Shown piece by piece: positions 25,127 to 36,300 of a DNA stretch of 61,923 nt (position 1 is its first letter; each line of letters starts with the position of its first letter). The stretch is from Bacteroidales bacterium (GTDB taxonomy: Bacteria > Bacteroidota > Bacteroidia > Bacteroidales > Muribaculaceae): assembly GCA_015060975.1 (NCBI GenBank), contig SUXI01000014.1:1-61923 (forward strand), written 5' to 3'. The position numbers were made by a program, and so were the translations under genes. The notes beneath the pieces were generated by a model. The model was not told where the DNA came from and did not search any database. It worked only from the letters and a program-made list of their open reading frames with translations.

Positions 25127-25774
25127 TCACTTAGGTAGATGAGGCAAGATGTCGCGCACGAATATGTCGTGGCGTATTATTCGATAATGAGGGTGATAGG
25201 CAGCATTGAAACGGCGACTATGATGCATCACATATTTTCCTTGCGCCAACATTTCACTTATCGCCTGCGAATCGACTTCAAAATTATATAAATTGGGATA
25301 TCGCTCTCTCACCACGCTTTCAATCACGCACCATTGAGCAACCCATTTGTCGGTTACTTGCGGAGTCACTTCGGGAGCACTTGCCATGAACGCATCAGTG
25401 AGAATATCGGCAGTAATATACCCCTCCTTTATGGCATTGAGATACACTCGACAATAATTTCCTTGCCAACCGCATGATTCGTAATATCGGCTACCCACTA
25501 CATAATCGTCAGCCTCAAGTTCGCTACATATATAATTATACACCTGCTCGCGACTGCCCAACAGATTCGCCACGCCAAAATAATCTTGAAAACAACTCTT
25601 ATACACATCTTGCAAGGTAGCATCGGGATAATCTCTCATCATAGCATCAACCGCCACCCTAACACGCTCCACATCAACACTATCCCCACTCGCCACATCC
25701 ACCACGCTCGACTGTGCATAGCTCATCACCGCCACACACACCATCAAAATATCCAGAAAAACCACCTTCATCAT
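25127..25774 (-). CDS. Exported conserved protein of unknown function
   Basis: 215 residues with an N-terminal signal peptide ([17 protein letters not shown]). The segment [38 protein letters not shown] resembles a family of Bacteroidota hypothetical proteins with 'yP.aTLqDvYK.fFQd.FG..Hl' phrasing. Mature part mixed alpha/beta with conserved His near the C-terminus ([25 protein letters not shown]). Convergent with fumarase, divergent from the DUF2130 gene. Function unknown. Confidence 0.65.
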   Translation of the reverse strand: MMKVVFLDILMVCVAVMSYAQSSVVDVASGDSVDVERVRVAVDAMMRDYPDATLQDVYKSCFQDYFGVANLLGSREQVYNYICSELEADDYVVGSRYYESCGWQGNYCRVYLNAIKEGYITADILTDAFMASAPEVTPQVTDKWVAQWCVIESVVRERYPNLYNFEVDSQAISEMLAQGKYVMHHSRRFNAAYHPHYRIIRHDIFVRDILPHLPK

Positions 25775-25854
25775 ATCAATTCACAATTTCAAATTTATTC
25801 TTCACAAATATAGTGAATATCCACAAATCCACCCCACCTCTCACCAAAAATCAC

Positions 25855-25862
25855 TATATTTG
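25855..25862 (+). promoter_or_regulatory. -7 promoter box of the DUF2130 gene
   Basis: TATATTTG, 34 nt before the ATG at 25897. It shows that the in-frame codons upstream of 25897 are not used. Confidence 0.6.
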
Positions 25863-25896
25863 TAAAAGGAATCTACATATAACATCGATAATACTT

Positions 25897-27408
25897 ATGA
25901 AAGAATTGAAGTGCCCGAAGTGTGGGAGTTCGTTTGTGGTTGATGAGGCTGATTATGCGTCGATTTTGAGCCAGGTGAAAAATGCTGAGTTTCAGGAGGA
26001 GGTTAAGCGTCGCATTGAGGAGATTGAGAAGCAACATCGTGCTGAACAAAAGGCTGATGCGATGAAGGCTGAGCAAGATTTCCAAATGCGATTGAACGAA
26101 AAAGAACGTGAACTCGGCAAAAAAGATACTGAGATTGCTCGCCTACGTGAGCAAGCAAATAGCATTGCCCAAAATAAGCAGTTGGAATTTAATGAGGTGT
26201 TATCGAAACGTGATAGCGAGATTGCCCAACTTCGTGAGCAGACTAAAAGTGCTGTGCAGTCAAAGGAACTTGAATTTAAGGATTTCCTTGCCGATCGGGA
26301 TGCTCAAATAGCAAAATTGAAAGAGCAACTCCAAAGCATTGAGGATTCAAAAAAGCTTGAAATAGCAAACGAGGTGGCGAAAAAAGAGCAAGAAATCACA
26401 ACATTGAAATCAACCATTGCTCAAAACGACAACCAACGCCAACTTGCCGTAATGGAGGAAAAAAGCAAGGCTCAAGAGGCGTTGCAGGCCAAAGATGCAA
26501 AGATTGCCGAGCTCGAAAACCGCATGATTTTAGAGAAAAAGGAGGCTACAATTCGTGAAACCGGCATCAAGGAGCAACACGCGCTTATCCTTCGTCAAAA
26601 ACAAGAGGAGATTGATTTCTACAAAGATATGAAATCGCGCATGTCAACCAAGATGATTGGCGAATCTCTTGAAGTTCATTGCAGCACCGAGTTTAACCGT
26701 GTGCGCTCATCAATGTATCCTAACGCATATTTTGAAAAAGATAATGATGCTAAAGATGGCACTAAGGGCGACTTCATTTTCCGCGATTTTGCCGACGGCA
26801 TGGAATATATCTCAATAATGTTTGAGATGAAAAACGAGTGCGACACTACGGCGACAAAACACAAAAACGAAGATTTCTTCAAGAAACTCGACGATGACCG
26901 CAAGAAAAAAAATTGCGAGTACGCAGTGTTGGTTTCGTTGCTTGAACCCGATAGTGAATTGTATAACGAAGGCATCGTAGATGTATCATATCGCTACCCC
27001 AAGATGTATGTAGTGCGTCCGCAGTTCTTCATGCCTCTTATCTCATTGCTCACACAAGCATCACGCAAGAGTCTTGACTACCAACGTGAGTTAATCATCG
27101 CTCGTCAGCAATCAATCGATGTGACAAACTTCGAAGATAACCTCAACGACTTCAAGGAAAAATTTGGCAACAACTATCGTCTTGCAAGCGAGAGGTTCCA
27201 AAAGGCGATTGACGAAATTGACAATACCATCAAACACCTTCAGAAAGTGAGAGAAGCACTCGTTGGTTCGGAAAACAACCTCCGCCTCGCCAACAAAAAA
27301 GCCGATGAACTCACAATCAAGAAACTCACCAAAAACAACCCCACCATGCAAGCCAAATTCGAGGAAGCCCGCGTGATAAAATTACAAATCGGCTCCGGCG
27401 AAGAATAA
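25897..27408 (+). CDS. DUF2130 coiled-coil protein
   Basis: 503 residues from ATG 25897, selected because [17 protein letters not shown] is the family start and the promoter box lies just upstream. An N-terminal zinc-ribbon-like CPKCGSSF is followed by about 240 residues of coiled coil rich in Glu/Lys/Gln heptads (repeats such as '[22 protein letters not shown]'). The DUF2130 domain (PF09903) follows at about 250-430 ([73 protein letters not shown]). The D..GDF...E.K pattern recalls PD-(D/E)XK nuclease folds, similar to RmuC-like proteins. Cytoplasmic; role unproven. Confidence 0.85.
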   Translation: MKELKCPKCGSSFVVDEADYASILSQVKNAEFQEEVKRRIEEIEKQHRAEQKADAMKAEQDFQMRLNEKERELGKKDTEIARLREQANSIAQNKQLEFNEVLSKRDSEIAQLREQTKSAVQSKELEFKDFLADRDAQIAKLKEQLQSIEDSKKLEIANEVAKKEQEITTLKSTIAQNDNQRQLAVMEEKSKAQEALQAKDAKIAELENRMILEKKEATIRETGIKEQHALILRQKQEEIDFYKDMKSRMSTKMIGESLEVHCSTEFNRVRSSMYPNAYFEKDNDAKDGTKGDFIFRDFADGMEYISIMFEMKNECDTTATKHKNEDFFKKLDDDRKKKNCEYAVLVSLLEPDSELYNEGIVDVSYRYPKMYVVRPQFFMPLISLLTQASRKSLDYQRELIIARQQSIDVTNFEDNLNDFKEKFGNNYRLASERFQKAIDEIDNTIKHLQKVREALVGSENNLRLANKKADELTIKKLTKNNPTMQAKFEEARVIKLQIGSGEE

Positions 27409-27423
27409 ACATATTCACAAAAG

Positions 27424-27464
27424 ACAACCCCGACATGAGAAATTCACGTCGGGGTTGTTTTATT
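27424..27464 (+). terminator. Terminator of the DUF2130 gene
   Basis: ACAACCCCGAC (27424-27434) and GTCGGGGTTGT (27448-27458) form a perfect 11-bp stem followed by TTTATTTTG. Confidence 0.9.
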
Positions 27465-27481
27465 TTGATTTTTATTCTCAT

Positions 27482-28096
27482 TTAGAATATATATGTTGCT
27501 GTAATTGTCCATGTGTTTTTTCGATTTTCTATATCACTCCAATCTATGTATGATTTCTCTAATGTATTGTTTAATCCCCATCCATAATTGGCTCCTACCT
27601 GTACTTTTTTAAATAGTTCAACGCCCACACCCAAATTCCAAAACGCATCAACTGCTTTCTTCCTAATTTCATAAGTTAAATATTTTCTGCCTGCAAAAAT
27701 CGAGAAGCTTGGACCGGTAGTTAGATAAGGTGTTATCACTTTGCGAGCGACAGGCAAACCAATTTTCCATTTGAAGTTTACGGGCAGTTCTATAAAATCG
27801 CATCCTACATCTACCATATTAACTAAATATTCACTAAACTTTTCTGTAAACTCAGTATTAATATGAGTATATAATAGCGATGCGTCAATACCTACATTTG
27901 TTGCCGGAAACATATACTCAATCATCAATCCTCCTGTATAACCTACAGTGCCGGGAGCAGTATAAACATTATCTTCAAATTTAAGGTTTTCAATTTTTGC
28001 ACCAGCTATAATCCCAAATGATAATTGAGCCGAAGCGACACCAGCAATTGTAATAAATGCAATAATAGTTGCAATAAGACGTTTAATTGTTTTCAT
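27482..28096 (-). CDS. Outer membrane beta-barrel protein (PorT/OprX-like), paralogue 1
   Basis: 204 residues: signal peptide (LIATIIAFITIAGVASA), then alternating amphipathic strands (FGIIAGAKIENLKFEDN, TGGLMIEYMFPATNVGIDASLLYTHI, NFKWKIGLPVARKVITPYLTTGPSFSIFAG) and C-terminal TWTITATYIF ending in Phe, as outer-membrane barrels do. It fits PF13568 (outer membrane beta-barrel, 8 strands). It shares about half its residues with the adjacent upstream gene, so the pair arose by tandem duplication. Function unknown, perhaps a small porin or adhesion barrel. Confidence 0.8.
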   Translation of the reverse strand: MKTIKRLIATIIAFITIAGVASAQLSFGIIAGAKIENLKFEDNVYTAPGTVGYTGGLMIEYMFPATNVGIDASLLYTHINTEFTEKFSEYLVNMVDVGCDFIELPVNFKWKIGLPVARKVITPYLTTGPSFSIFAGRKYLTYEIRKKAVDAFWNLGVGVELFKKVQVGANYGWGLNNTLEKSYIDWSDIENRKNTWTITATYIF

Positions 28097-28127
28097 AATC
28101 TTTTAAAATTTATAGGTATTCAGCAAA

Positions 28128-28757
28128 TTAGAACATATATGTTGCAGAAAATGTCCAGGAATTTTTCTTGCAGTCAATATCGATCCATTTCCAGCTATCT
28201 TTAAATCCAAGACTTTCATAAGCATTAGACAATGCCAATCCATAGTTAATGCCAATTTGAACCTTTTTGAATAACTCAACCCCTAATCCAAAATTCCAAT
28301 CAAATACAGTTTGTTTGCATCTTATTTGATTAACAACGATTAGCCGCTCTCCTCCTATAAATGACATCGACGGACCGGTAGTTAGATAAGGTGTTACCGC
28401 TTTGCGTGCGACAGGCAAACCAATTTTCCATTTGAAGTTTACGGGCAATTCTATGAAATGGGTAGTATATTTTACAGGTGTTGGAAGGGAACTATTTGCA
28501 TCATCATCAAATGCGGTTTTAACATAGAAATACATAAGAGATGCTTCAATACCTACATTGGTTTTCGGGAACATATACTCAAACATCAATCCTCCTGTTA
28601 TCCCTGTATTTGTCGCATCACCATAACGCTCTTGTTTGAAATTTAAATCATTTATTTTCGCGCCAATTTTCGCGCCAAAAGAAATTTGAGCCGATGCTGT
28701 TCCAACTATTGATACTAACGCTATAGATACAGCAATGAGTTTTTTAATTGTTTTCAT
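28128..28757 (-). CDS. Outer membrane beta-barrel protein, paralogue 2
   Basis: 209 residues with signal peptide (IAVSIALVSIVGTASA) and barrel strands (FGAKIGAKINDLNF, TGGLMFEYMFPKTNVGIEASLMYFYV, NFKWKIGLPVARKAVTPYLTTGPSMSFIGG), ending WTFSATYMF. The most conserved DNA block shared with paralogue 1 spans about 28370-28455 versus 27705-27792 and encodes the FKWKIGLPVARK region. A 31-nt gap separates the two, so they are likely co-transcribed with this gene first. Confidence 0.8.
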   Translation of the reverse strand: MKTIKKLIAVSIALVSIVGTASAQISFGAKIGAKINDLNFKQERYGDATNTGITGGLMFEYMFPKTNVGIEASLMYFYVKTAFDDDANSSLPTPVKYTTHFIELPVNFKWKIGLPVARKAVTPYLTTGPSMSFIGGERLIVVNQIRCKQTVFDWNFGLGVELFKKVQIGINYGLALSNAYESLGFKDSWKWIDIDCKKNSWTFSATYMF

Positions 28758-28876
28758 ATCTTTTAAATTTACAGATTATTTTCACAAATGTAAAAATTTT
28801 ATTTATAGAATCAAAATTCTACCACGTTTTTTAATTTAAGCAGAAGATAAGTGCAGATTTCGATTGAAGATTTAGT

Positions 28877-28916
28877 TCAAAATCAAATCAAAACCAAATC
28901 AAAATCAAAATCAAAT
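28877..28916 (+). repeat. Short degenerate TCAAA(A) repeat
   Basis: About seven copies of TCAAAA/TCAAA/CCAAA between the barrel genes and crcB. Low complexity; no function visible. Confidence 0.7.
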
Positions 28917-28963
28917 GTTTCTTAAGTCCTTTCTTGAACCCAAATATTTTTTTTAATTTTAGC

Positions 28964-28971
28964 TATCTTTG
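28964..28971 (+). promoter_or_regulatory. -7 promoter box of crcB-arsC
   Basis: TATCTTTG, 20 nt before the ATG at 28991. It lies inside the longer open frame that starts at 28934, so that longer start is not used. Confidence 0.65.
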
Positions 28972-28990
28972 CAAAATAACTTTTATAAAT

Positions 28991-29353
28991 ATGCTACGCG
29001 ATTTTTTATTGGTAGGGATTGGAGGTGCATTGGGGAGCATGGCACGTTATGGGTTGACATTGCTCGCCTCTTATGCCTCTATTGCTTCGGAGATGGGAAC
29101 CTTTGCGGCAAATGCAATAGGTTCGTTATTGATAGGGATAATCATAACATTATCCAAAGGCGATTGGTATCTGCTCGGAGCTGTGGGATTTTGTGGTGGA
29201 TTCACCACTTTTTCCACATTCTCGGCTCAGGCACTGCATTTACTTCAATCGGGTCAACGCACTATGGGTTTTCTCTATATCTTTGCTTCACTCCTTGTGT
29301 GTATATTAATGACATGGGCAGGTATGGCTCTTGCCGATAAATTTTTCAAATAA
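28991..29353 (+). CDS. crcB: Fluoride exporter CrcB/Fluc
   Basis: 120 residues from ATG 28991, chosen because of the promoter box upstream and because MLRDFLLVGIGGALGSMARYGLTLL is the normal family N-terminus. Four transmembrane helices. Signature GTFAANAIGSLLIGI (the Asn of the pore), GFCGGFTTFSTFSAQALHLL (the GGxTTFSTF motif with the phenylalanines lining the fluoride path). Dimeric channel in the inner membrane that expels fluoride. No fluoride riboswitch was recognised upstream. arsC follows 12 nt later. Confidence 0.95.
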   Translation: MLRDFLLVGIGGALGSMARYGLTLLASYASIASEMGTFAANAIGSLLIGIIITLSKGDWYLLGAVGFCGGFTTFSTFSAQALHLLQSGQRTMGFLYIFASLLVCILMTWAGMALADKFFK

Positions 29354-29365
29354 AACTCTCGCATC

Positions 29366-29770
29366 ATGAAAATATTGATTCTTTGCACTGGGAATAGCTG
29401 CCGCAGCCAAATGGCTCACGGCTTTATACAAGCATTTAACCCTGATTTTGATGTACATTCGGCAGGAACAAGTCCTGCTCCACAAGTTAACCCCAAAGCC
29501 GTAGAAGTGATGGCTGAAGCCGGGATTGACATATCCACACATTATCCCAAGAATGTAGATATATACCTCGATGAAGAATGGGACTATGTTATAACCGTGT
29601 GTGGCGGAGCAAATGAGAGTTGCCCCAATTTCACAGGAAAGGTCGCCACTCGCCTACATATAGGCTTTGACGACCCTTCAGATGCTATAGGTAACGACGA
29701 CTATGTTATGAGCGAATTCAGGCGAGTGCGCGATGAAATCAAACTCAAATTTACGTCATTTAATTATTAA
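29366..29770 (+). CDS. arsC: Arsenate reductase, low-molecular-weight phosphatase type
   Basis: 134 residues. P-loop CTGNSCRSQ at residues 7-15 with nucleophilic Cys7, and the redox pair within VCGGANESCPNF near residues 78-89 that passes a disulfide to thioredoxin, as in S. aureus-type ArsC. Reduces arsenate to arsenite. Paired with crcB, a second inorganic-ion detoxification gene. No arsenite pump nearby. The last 15 nt overlap convergently with the 3' end of the GH3 gene. Confidence 0.92.
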   Translation: MKILILCTGNSCRSQMAHGFIQAFNPDFDVHSAGTSPAPQVNPKAVEVMAEAGIDISTHYPKNVDIYLDEEWDYVITVCGGANESCPNFTGKVATRLHIGFDDPSDAIGNDDYVMSEFRRVRDEIKLKFTSFNY

Positions 29771-32737
29771 CGCTTGATAAACCTCACTAAAAAGACGTGG
29801 GCGAATGTTTAATTGGGAAAAAGCCGAATTGTTACGAGTAGGATTTACCCTATTACAAAGAAATATGTAAATAAGTTGCGAATCAGGATCAACCCAAAAA
29901 CATGTTCCGGTAAATCCGGTATGCCCATAGGTCGCCGCCGATGCTTCACTACATGTAGGGGAATTTTTCTCATTTCGCTTATCGGGTTTGTCAAATCCCA
30001 ATCCACGACGACATGTCGGGCTTTTAGAAGTAGTAAACAAATTCACAGTTTTTTCCGATAAAATTCTTTCTCCACCATATTCTCCACCATTAAGCCACAT
30101 TTGACATAATTTAGCCAAATCATTAGCATTTGAAAACAACCCGGCATTTCCTTGTATTCCCCCTGAGAAATTGGCGGTTTCGTCATGCACATATCCATGC
30201 ACTGTTTGACGACGCAAATAGTTGTCTTTTTCGGTTGGCGCAATATTCTTTTTGTCATACCACAGCAATGGACGATAACCAATATGTGTAGCTCCGAGTG
30301 GAGCAAAAATCATTTCATCAACCCACTCATCATGAGGACGTCCTGTTATAATTTCCTCCATATTCATCAGTAAGCAGAAATTAAGGCAACTATAATTATA
30401 TCGTTTTGAATCACGAAGTTTTATATTATAGATTCGCGACATAATAGTATCGAGAGTTACTTTCCCAACAAAAATTCCGTCGGCAGCCTCAATATTAAAG
30501 CGGTCGGTTACATGTGTTGAAATAATATCATTTCGCAACTTAGCATCTTTATGTCCATAAGCTCCGTTTTCAATTTTGATTGAATAGGTGTCGGAATACT
30601 TGCGTTGAATAAGTTTGCCTGAATATGTAGTGGAATCCATCATAATGGTAAACATATTTATCGCTGCCGGCATTCCCGATTCATGATACAACAATTCTCT
30701 AACTGTTATATCTTTTTTATCCCCACCCTGCAATGGCTTGATATATTTTGAAACAGGTGAATCCAAGTCAAACAAACCTTTATCATATGCTTTCATTACA
30801 CCCGGTAAAGTGCCGGTTGTTTTTGATACCGAAGCAAGGTCATAAATCGTTTCATCAGTAACCTTATTTTTTTCAACAAAATCAAGTGTACCATAACTTT
30901 TATTCAGAACAATATTTCCATCTTTAGCCACAAGAATTTGACATCCCGGAAATGCCTTTGTATCCAATCCGACATTAATCAAAGAATCAATACGATACTC
31001 CAAATTAGCATTAAACCCGGCTACAAGAGGTGAGGTATATCCTAAGCGTGATTTTTGCAATCTCACACCGTCTCCCATTTTTGCAATCCCATCAAGATTA
31101 ACCGGTAAAATTCCTGAGACATCAATACCTCCAAATATTGCTTGTGCAGCATATTCCTGAGTTAATGGAGTATTGTCATAAGCTAATACTAATGTTTTCA
31201 TATCTTTCAACATTGTCTCAAACTTTGCCATCTCATAGGGATTGACAAAAAATACAGGGACCACATTTGACGCCAACTTTAATTGTGAAAATTGTTGTCG
31301 AGCCGAAGCATTATGATTATATACACCCACAATAACCATGTCATACTTTTTTAGCTCTGACAATGTTGTCAACGAATATGCCCCCAGCGTTGAATAAACA
31401 TCGACATCAGCATATTTTTTTATAAATCGCACAAATTCATTGTCTTTTGCGTCCCCAATATTAACCACAGCAATCGACCGTTGTGCAAGACCTCGAACTG
31501 GAAGCAAATTTGCATTATTGCGAAGCACTGTTATTAATCGTGCAGAAAGTTTGCGATTAATAGCATCGGCCGATGATGAATTTAAACGTTTTTCAATTCC
31601 GTCTCTAACTATTGGTTTTTCGTTGTCCAATCCAAGAGCATATTTATATGTCAATATTTTTTTGCAACGTTCCTCAATCATTTTCATCGTTATTTTTCCC
31701 GCTTTTATTGCTTTCATCACAGCATCTAAATCTTTCGATGGATTTGCAGGACTCAATAACACATCGGCGCCTGCCAATAATGCGGCAACACAGTTATTTG
31801 TTGAAGAGTCGGCTCCTTTCATTTCTAACGCATCTGTAAATATCAAACCTTTAAAACCCATTTCCTCACGAAGCATGTCATTTGTTATTGCCTTTGACAA
31901 AGATGCCGGTGTTCCACTATCGTCTAATGCCGGCACCGATAAATGCCCAACCATTACACCCGATAACCCGGCATTAATATAATGCTTAAAAGGCATTAAG
32001 TCAATGCTGTCAAAAGTTGATTTATCGTGCGAAACAATTGGCAGTGCTTTATGTGAATCAACCGAAGTATCGCCATGTCCTGGAAAATGCTTACAAACCG
32101 ACAACACCCCTCCATCTTCAAGTCCGCGAGAATATGCAATACCCAAACGTGCCACACGTTGTGGCTCCTCTCCAAACGATCTATAACCTATCACAGGATT
32201 CTCCGGATTGGAATTTACATCAAGCACCGGAGCAAAATTCACATGAATGCCTATTTCACGACATTCACGAGCCATTTCTCGTCCATATTCATAAAGCAAT
32301 TGTTCATCTGTGATAGCACCAAGACCCATATTGTAAGGAAAACGAGGAGTATCTTTCATTCGCATCGACAATCCCCATTCTCCATCAAGAGTCATCATCA
32401 CAGGAACTTTTGCTATTGATTGCGCATAATTTATCAACTCCACATAGTCGTCAATACTACCCTTATAAAAGAGCAATCCGCCCATTTTCTCGGTTTTGAT
32501 ATATTTTTTTATTGTAGCTTTTGAGACATCACCATTGCGAGGGTTAACCGTAGGGATAAACAATTGTGCTACTCTTTCACGATTGGTCATCGAATTATAT
32601 ACCGAATCAACCCACTGACAATTTGTAACAACGCTTTTTTTGCATGATACAGCCGGAACTCCCACCGACATCGAAGTATGCGAAAATAAAATTATTAAAA
32701 CGTAAATTATATATTTTAGATACTTAGGCAAAGGCAT
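29756..32737 (-). CDS. Glycoside hydrolase family 3 / beta-lactamase-like fusion, exported
   Basis: 993 residues with an N-terminal membrane or signal segment (YIIYVLIILFSHTSMSVGVPAVSC). The GH3 part (about 45-400) holds KHFPGHGDTSVDSH, the NagZ-type motif with the catalytic His/Asp dyad, and GLIFTDALEMKGA with the nucleophile Asp. A GH3 C-terminal domain follows to about 590. Residues about 600-990 are a serine beta-lactamase/transpeptidase-like domain with SVSK (the SxxK motif) in YDLASVSKTTGTLPG and HTGFTGT near the end. The usual YxN motif reads YSC, which is unusual. Probably acts on N-acetylglucosamine in peptidoglycan recycling or breakdown, in the periplasm or at the surface. Confidence 0.9.
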   Translation of the reverse strand: MPLPKYLKYIIYVLIILFSHTSMSVGVPAVSCKKSVVTNCQWVDSVYNSMTNRERVAQLFIPTVNPRNGDVSKATIKKYIKTEKMGGLLFYKGSIDDYVELINYAQSIAKVPVMMTLDGEWGLSMRMKDTPRFPYNMGLGAITDEQLLYEYGREMARECREIGIHVNFAPVLDVNSNPENPVIGYRSFGEEPQRVARLGIAYSRGLEDGGVLSVCKHFPGHGDTSVDSHKALPIVSHDKSTFDSIDLMPFKHYINAGLSGVMVGHLSVPALDDSGTPASLSKAITNDMLREEMGFKGLIFTDALEMKGADSSTNNCVAALLAGADVLLSPANPSKDLDAVMKAIKAGKITMKMIEERCKKILTYKYALGLDNEKPIVRDGIEKRLNSSSADAINRKLSARLITVLRNNANLLPVRGLAQRSIAVVNIGDAKDNEFVRFIKKYADVDVYSTLGAYSLTTLSELKKYDMVIVGVYNHNASARQQFSQLKLASNVVPVFFVNPYEMAKFETMLKDMKTLVLAYDNTPLTQEYAAQAIFGGIDVSGILPVNLDGIAKMGDGVRLQKSRLGYTSPLVAGFNANLEYRIDSLINVGLDTKAFPGCQILVAKDGNIVLNKSYGTLDFVEKNKVTDETIYDLASVSKTTGTLPGVMKAYDKGLFDLDSPVSKYIKPLQGGDKKDITVRELLYHESGMPAAINMFTIMMDSTTYSGKLIQRKYSDTYSIKIENGAYGHKDAKLRNDIISTHVTDRFNIEAADGIFVGKVTLDTIMSRIYNIKLRDSKRYNYSCLNFCLLMNMEEIITGRPHDEWVDEMIFAPLGATHIGYRPLLWYDKKNIAPTEKDNYLRRQTVHGYVHDETANFSGGIQGNAGLFSNANDLAKLCQMWLNGGEYGGERILSEKTVNLFTTSKSPTCRRGLGFDKPDKRNEKNSPTCSEASAATYGHTGFTGTCFWVDPDSQLIYIFLCNRVNPTRNNSAFSQLNIRPRLFSEVYQALIIK

Positions 32738-32756
32738 AATATTTCGACATTTATGA

Positions 32757-34886
<2,130 letters not shown>

Positions 34887-34956
34887 CTTTATTTATCTAT
34901 TAACCTAATTATAACATCAATTTATAATTTTCGATTAAATTATATAACTTTGCAAT

Positions 34957-35277
34957 ATGACAGTTGACGAAAAATTAAAAATAGAAGAAAAGGTCGTTGA
35001 AATGATTAAAACAGTTTACGACCCCGAAATACCCATTGACGTATATAGCCTTGGTCTTATATATAAAATAGACCTTGCCGATGATGGGTTATTAAATATC
35101 GACATGACACTCACCGCACCCAATTGTCCTGCCGCCGATTTTATTGTTGACGATATGCGCATGAAAGTTGAAAGCGTTGAAGGTGTAACAAATGTCAATA
35201 TTAACATAGTCTTTGAACCTGAATGGAATAAAGACATGATGACTGAAGAAGCAAAACTTGAATTAGGTTTTTTATAG
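34957..35277 (+). CDS. SufT/MIP18-family Fe-S assembly protein (DUF59)
   Basis: 106 residues. DPEIPIDVYSLGLIYKIDL and MTLTAPNCPAADFIVDDMRMKVESVEGV are the DUF59 (PF01883) motifs, with the conserved Cys of TAPNCP. Works in iron-sulfur cluster assembly or delivery. TAACTTTG just before the ATG is a likely -7 box. The lpxH-like gene follows 7 nt later, so the two are probably co-transcribed. Confidence 0.9.
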   Translation: MTVDEKLKIEEKVVEMIKTVYDPEIPIDVYSLGLIYKIDLADDGLLNIDMTLTAPNCPAADFIVDDMRMKVESVEGVTNVNINIVFEPEWNKDMMTEEAKLELGFL

Positions 35278-35284
35278 CACACAA

Positions 35285-36037
35285 ATGCGCAACAAAACAT
35301 ATTTTTTATCTGATTTGCATCTTGGTGCCTCATATCTAAAAAATCCTTTAGATTATGAGCGTCGCATTGTGCGCTGGCTTAACTCAATTAAAAGCACAGC
35401 CAAAGCCATATATCTGCTTGGAGACATTCTCGACTATTGGTATGAATATCGCAATGTTGTGCCTCGAGGTTTCACCCGTTTTTTGGGGACATTAGCGTCA
35501 TTATCCGACGATGGAGTCGAGATTTATTGGTATATCGGTAATCATGATATTTGGATTTTCGATTATCTCCCAAACGAAATTGGAATGACTGTTATCGACG
35601 GATATGAAATAAAGCAAATAGGCAATCACCGCTTTTTCCTATCTCATGGTGACGGATTAGGCAGTTTGAAACCGGGCTTTAAATTTATTAGAGCTATATT
35701 CCGCAATCGGTTGTGTCAATGGCTATTTTCAAGCATTCATCCCCGGTGGACTATCCCATTTGCGCACAAATGGTCATCTCATAGTCGTAATTTTACTGCC
35801 GAGATACCACAATTTGAAGGAGAAGACAAAGAACCTTTAATCTTATTTTCGCGCAGATGGTTAGTTGAACACCCTCAAGAACACATCGATTTTTTTGTGT
35901 TTGGACACCGACACGTATTTATTGATTATAATTTGACCCACAATTCCAGATTAATAATTTTAGGTGATTGGATTCATCATTTTTCTTTTGCTGTATATGA
36001 TGGCAATGACCTCCAATTAGGCACATTTAATGAATAA
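35285..36037 (+). CDS. UDP-2,3-diacylglucosamine diphosphatase, LpxH-like
   Basis: 250 residues. Calcineurin-like metallophosphatase motifs: SDLHLG (residues 9-14), GDILDYW near 47, GNHD near 86, SHGDG near 120 and FGHRH near 205. In Bacteroidota these proteins carry out the LpxH step of lipid A synthesis (UDP-diacylglucosamine to lipid X) at the inner membrane. Other UDP-sugar or nucleotide phosphodiesterases of the same fold are possible, so the symbol is left blank. Confidence 0.85.
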   Translation: MRNKTYFLSDLHLGASYLKNPLDYERRIVRWLNSIKSTAKAIYLLGDILDYWYEYRNVVPRGFTRFLGTLASLSDDGVEIYWYIGNHDIWIFDYLPNEIGMTVIDGYEIKQIGNHRFFLSHGDGLGSLKPGFKFIRAIFRNRLCQWLFSSIHPRWTIPFAHKWSSHSRNFTAEIPQFEGEDKEPLILFSRRWLVEHPQEHIDFFVFGHRHVFIDYNLTHNSRLIILGDWIHHFSFAVYDGNDLQLGTFNE

Positions 36038-36103
36038 ATTACGTTCTCCAAATCAAAAAACTCAAAAACATGTTCAATAACATATAAATTTATTTGTTCA
36101 CAC

Positions 36104-36154
36104 GGTAAAAAAGATTGACCTTTGCAATACAAACCTAAAACAATCTTTTTTACC
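36104..36154 (+). repeat. Perfect 14-bp inverted repeat
   Basis: GGTAAAAAAGATTG (36104-36117) and CAATCTTTTTTACC (36141-36154) are exact reverse complements separated by 23 nt. It lies 67 nt after the lpxH-like stop. The loop includes ACCTTTGCAAT. It may be an lpxH terminator, though the T-run is inside the stem. Confidence 0.8.
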
Positions 36155-36183
36155 TTAGAAATTTTACCTATTGAAAATCATAG

Positions 36184-36220
36184 AAACGAGTTTGCTGTGT
36201 TGCAAGTTCGTTTTTGTTTT
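36184..36220 (+). terminator. Plus-strand terminator before ssrA
   Basis: AAACGAGTTTGC pairs imperfectly with GCAAGTTCGTTT and is followed by TTGTTTT. It ends plus-strand transcription from the ligA-lpxH side before the convergent tmRNA gene. Confidence 0.65.
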
Positions 36221-36233
36221 AATGGGATAACAT

Positions 36234-36274
36234 AAAAAAACGCATTGCTTCTCATAAAAACATGGAGCAATGCG
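36234..36274 (-). terminator. tmRNA terminator
   Basis: Minus strand CGCATTGCT and AGCAATGCG pair (9 bp), followed by TTTTTTT. It sits 27 nt beyond the tmRNA 3' end. Confidence 0.88.
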
Positions 36275-36300
36275 CTAACTTCATAATTTCAATAATATTG

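Noticed and set aside
28877..28916. Short repeated TCAAAA units considered as a CRISPR-like array
   Set aside because: Units are 5-6 bp with no spacers and no cas genes; simple low-complexity sequence.
28758..28990. Fluoride riboswitch upstream of crcB
   Set aside because: The expected conserved core and pseudoknot were not found, and the promoter box leaves only about 15 nt of leader.
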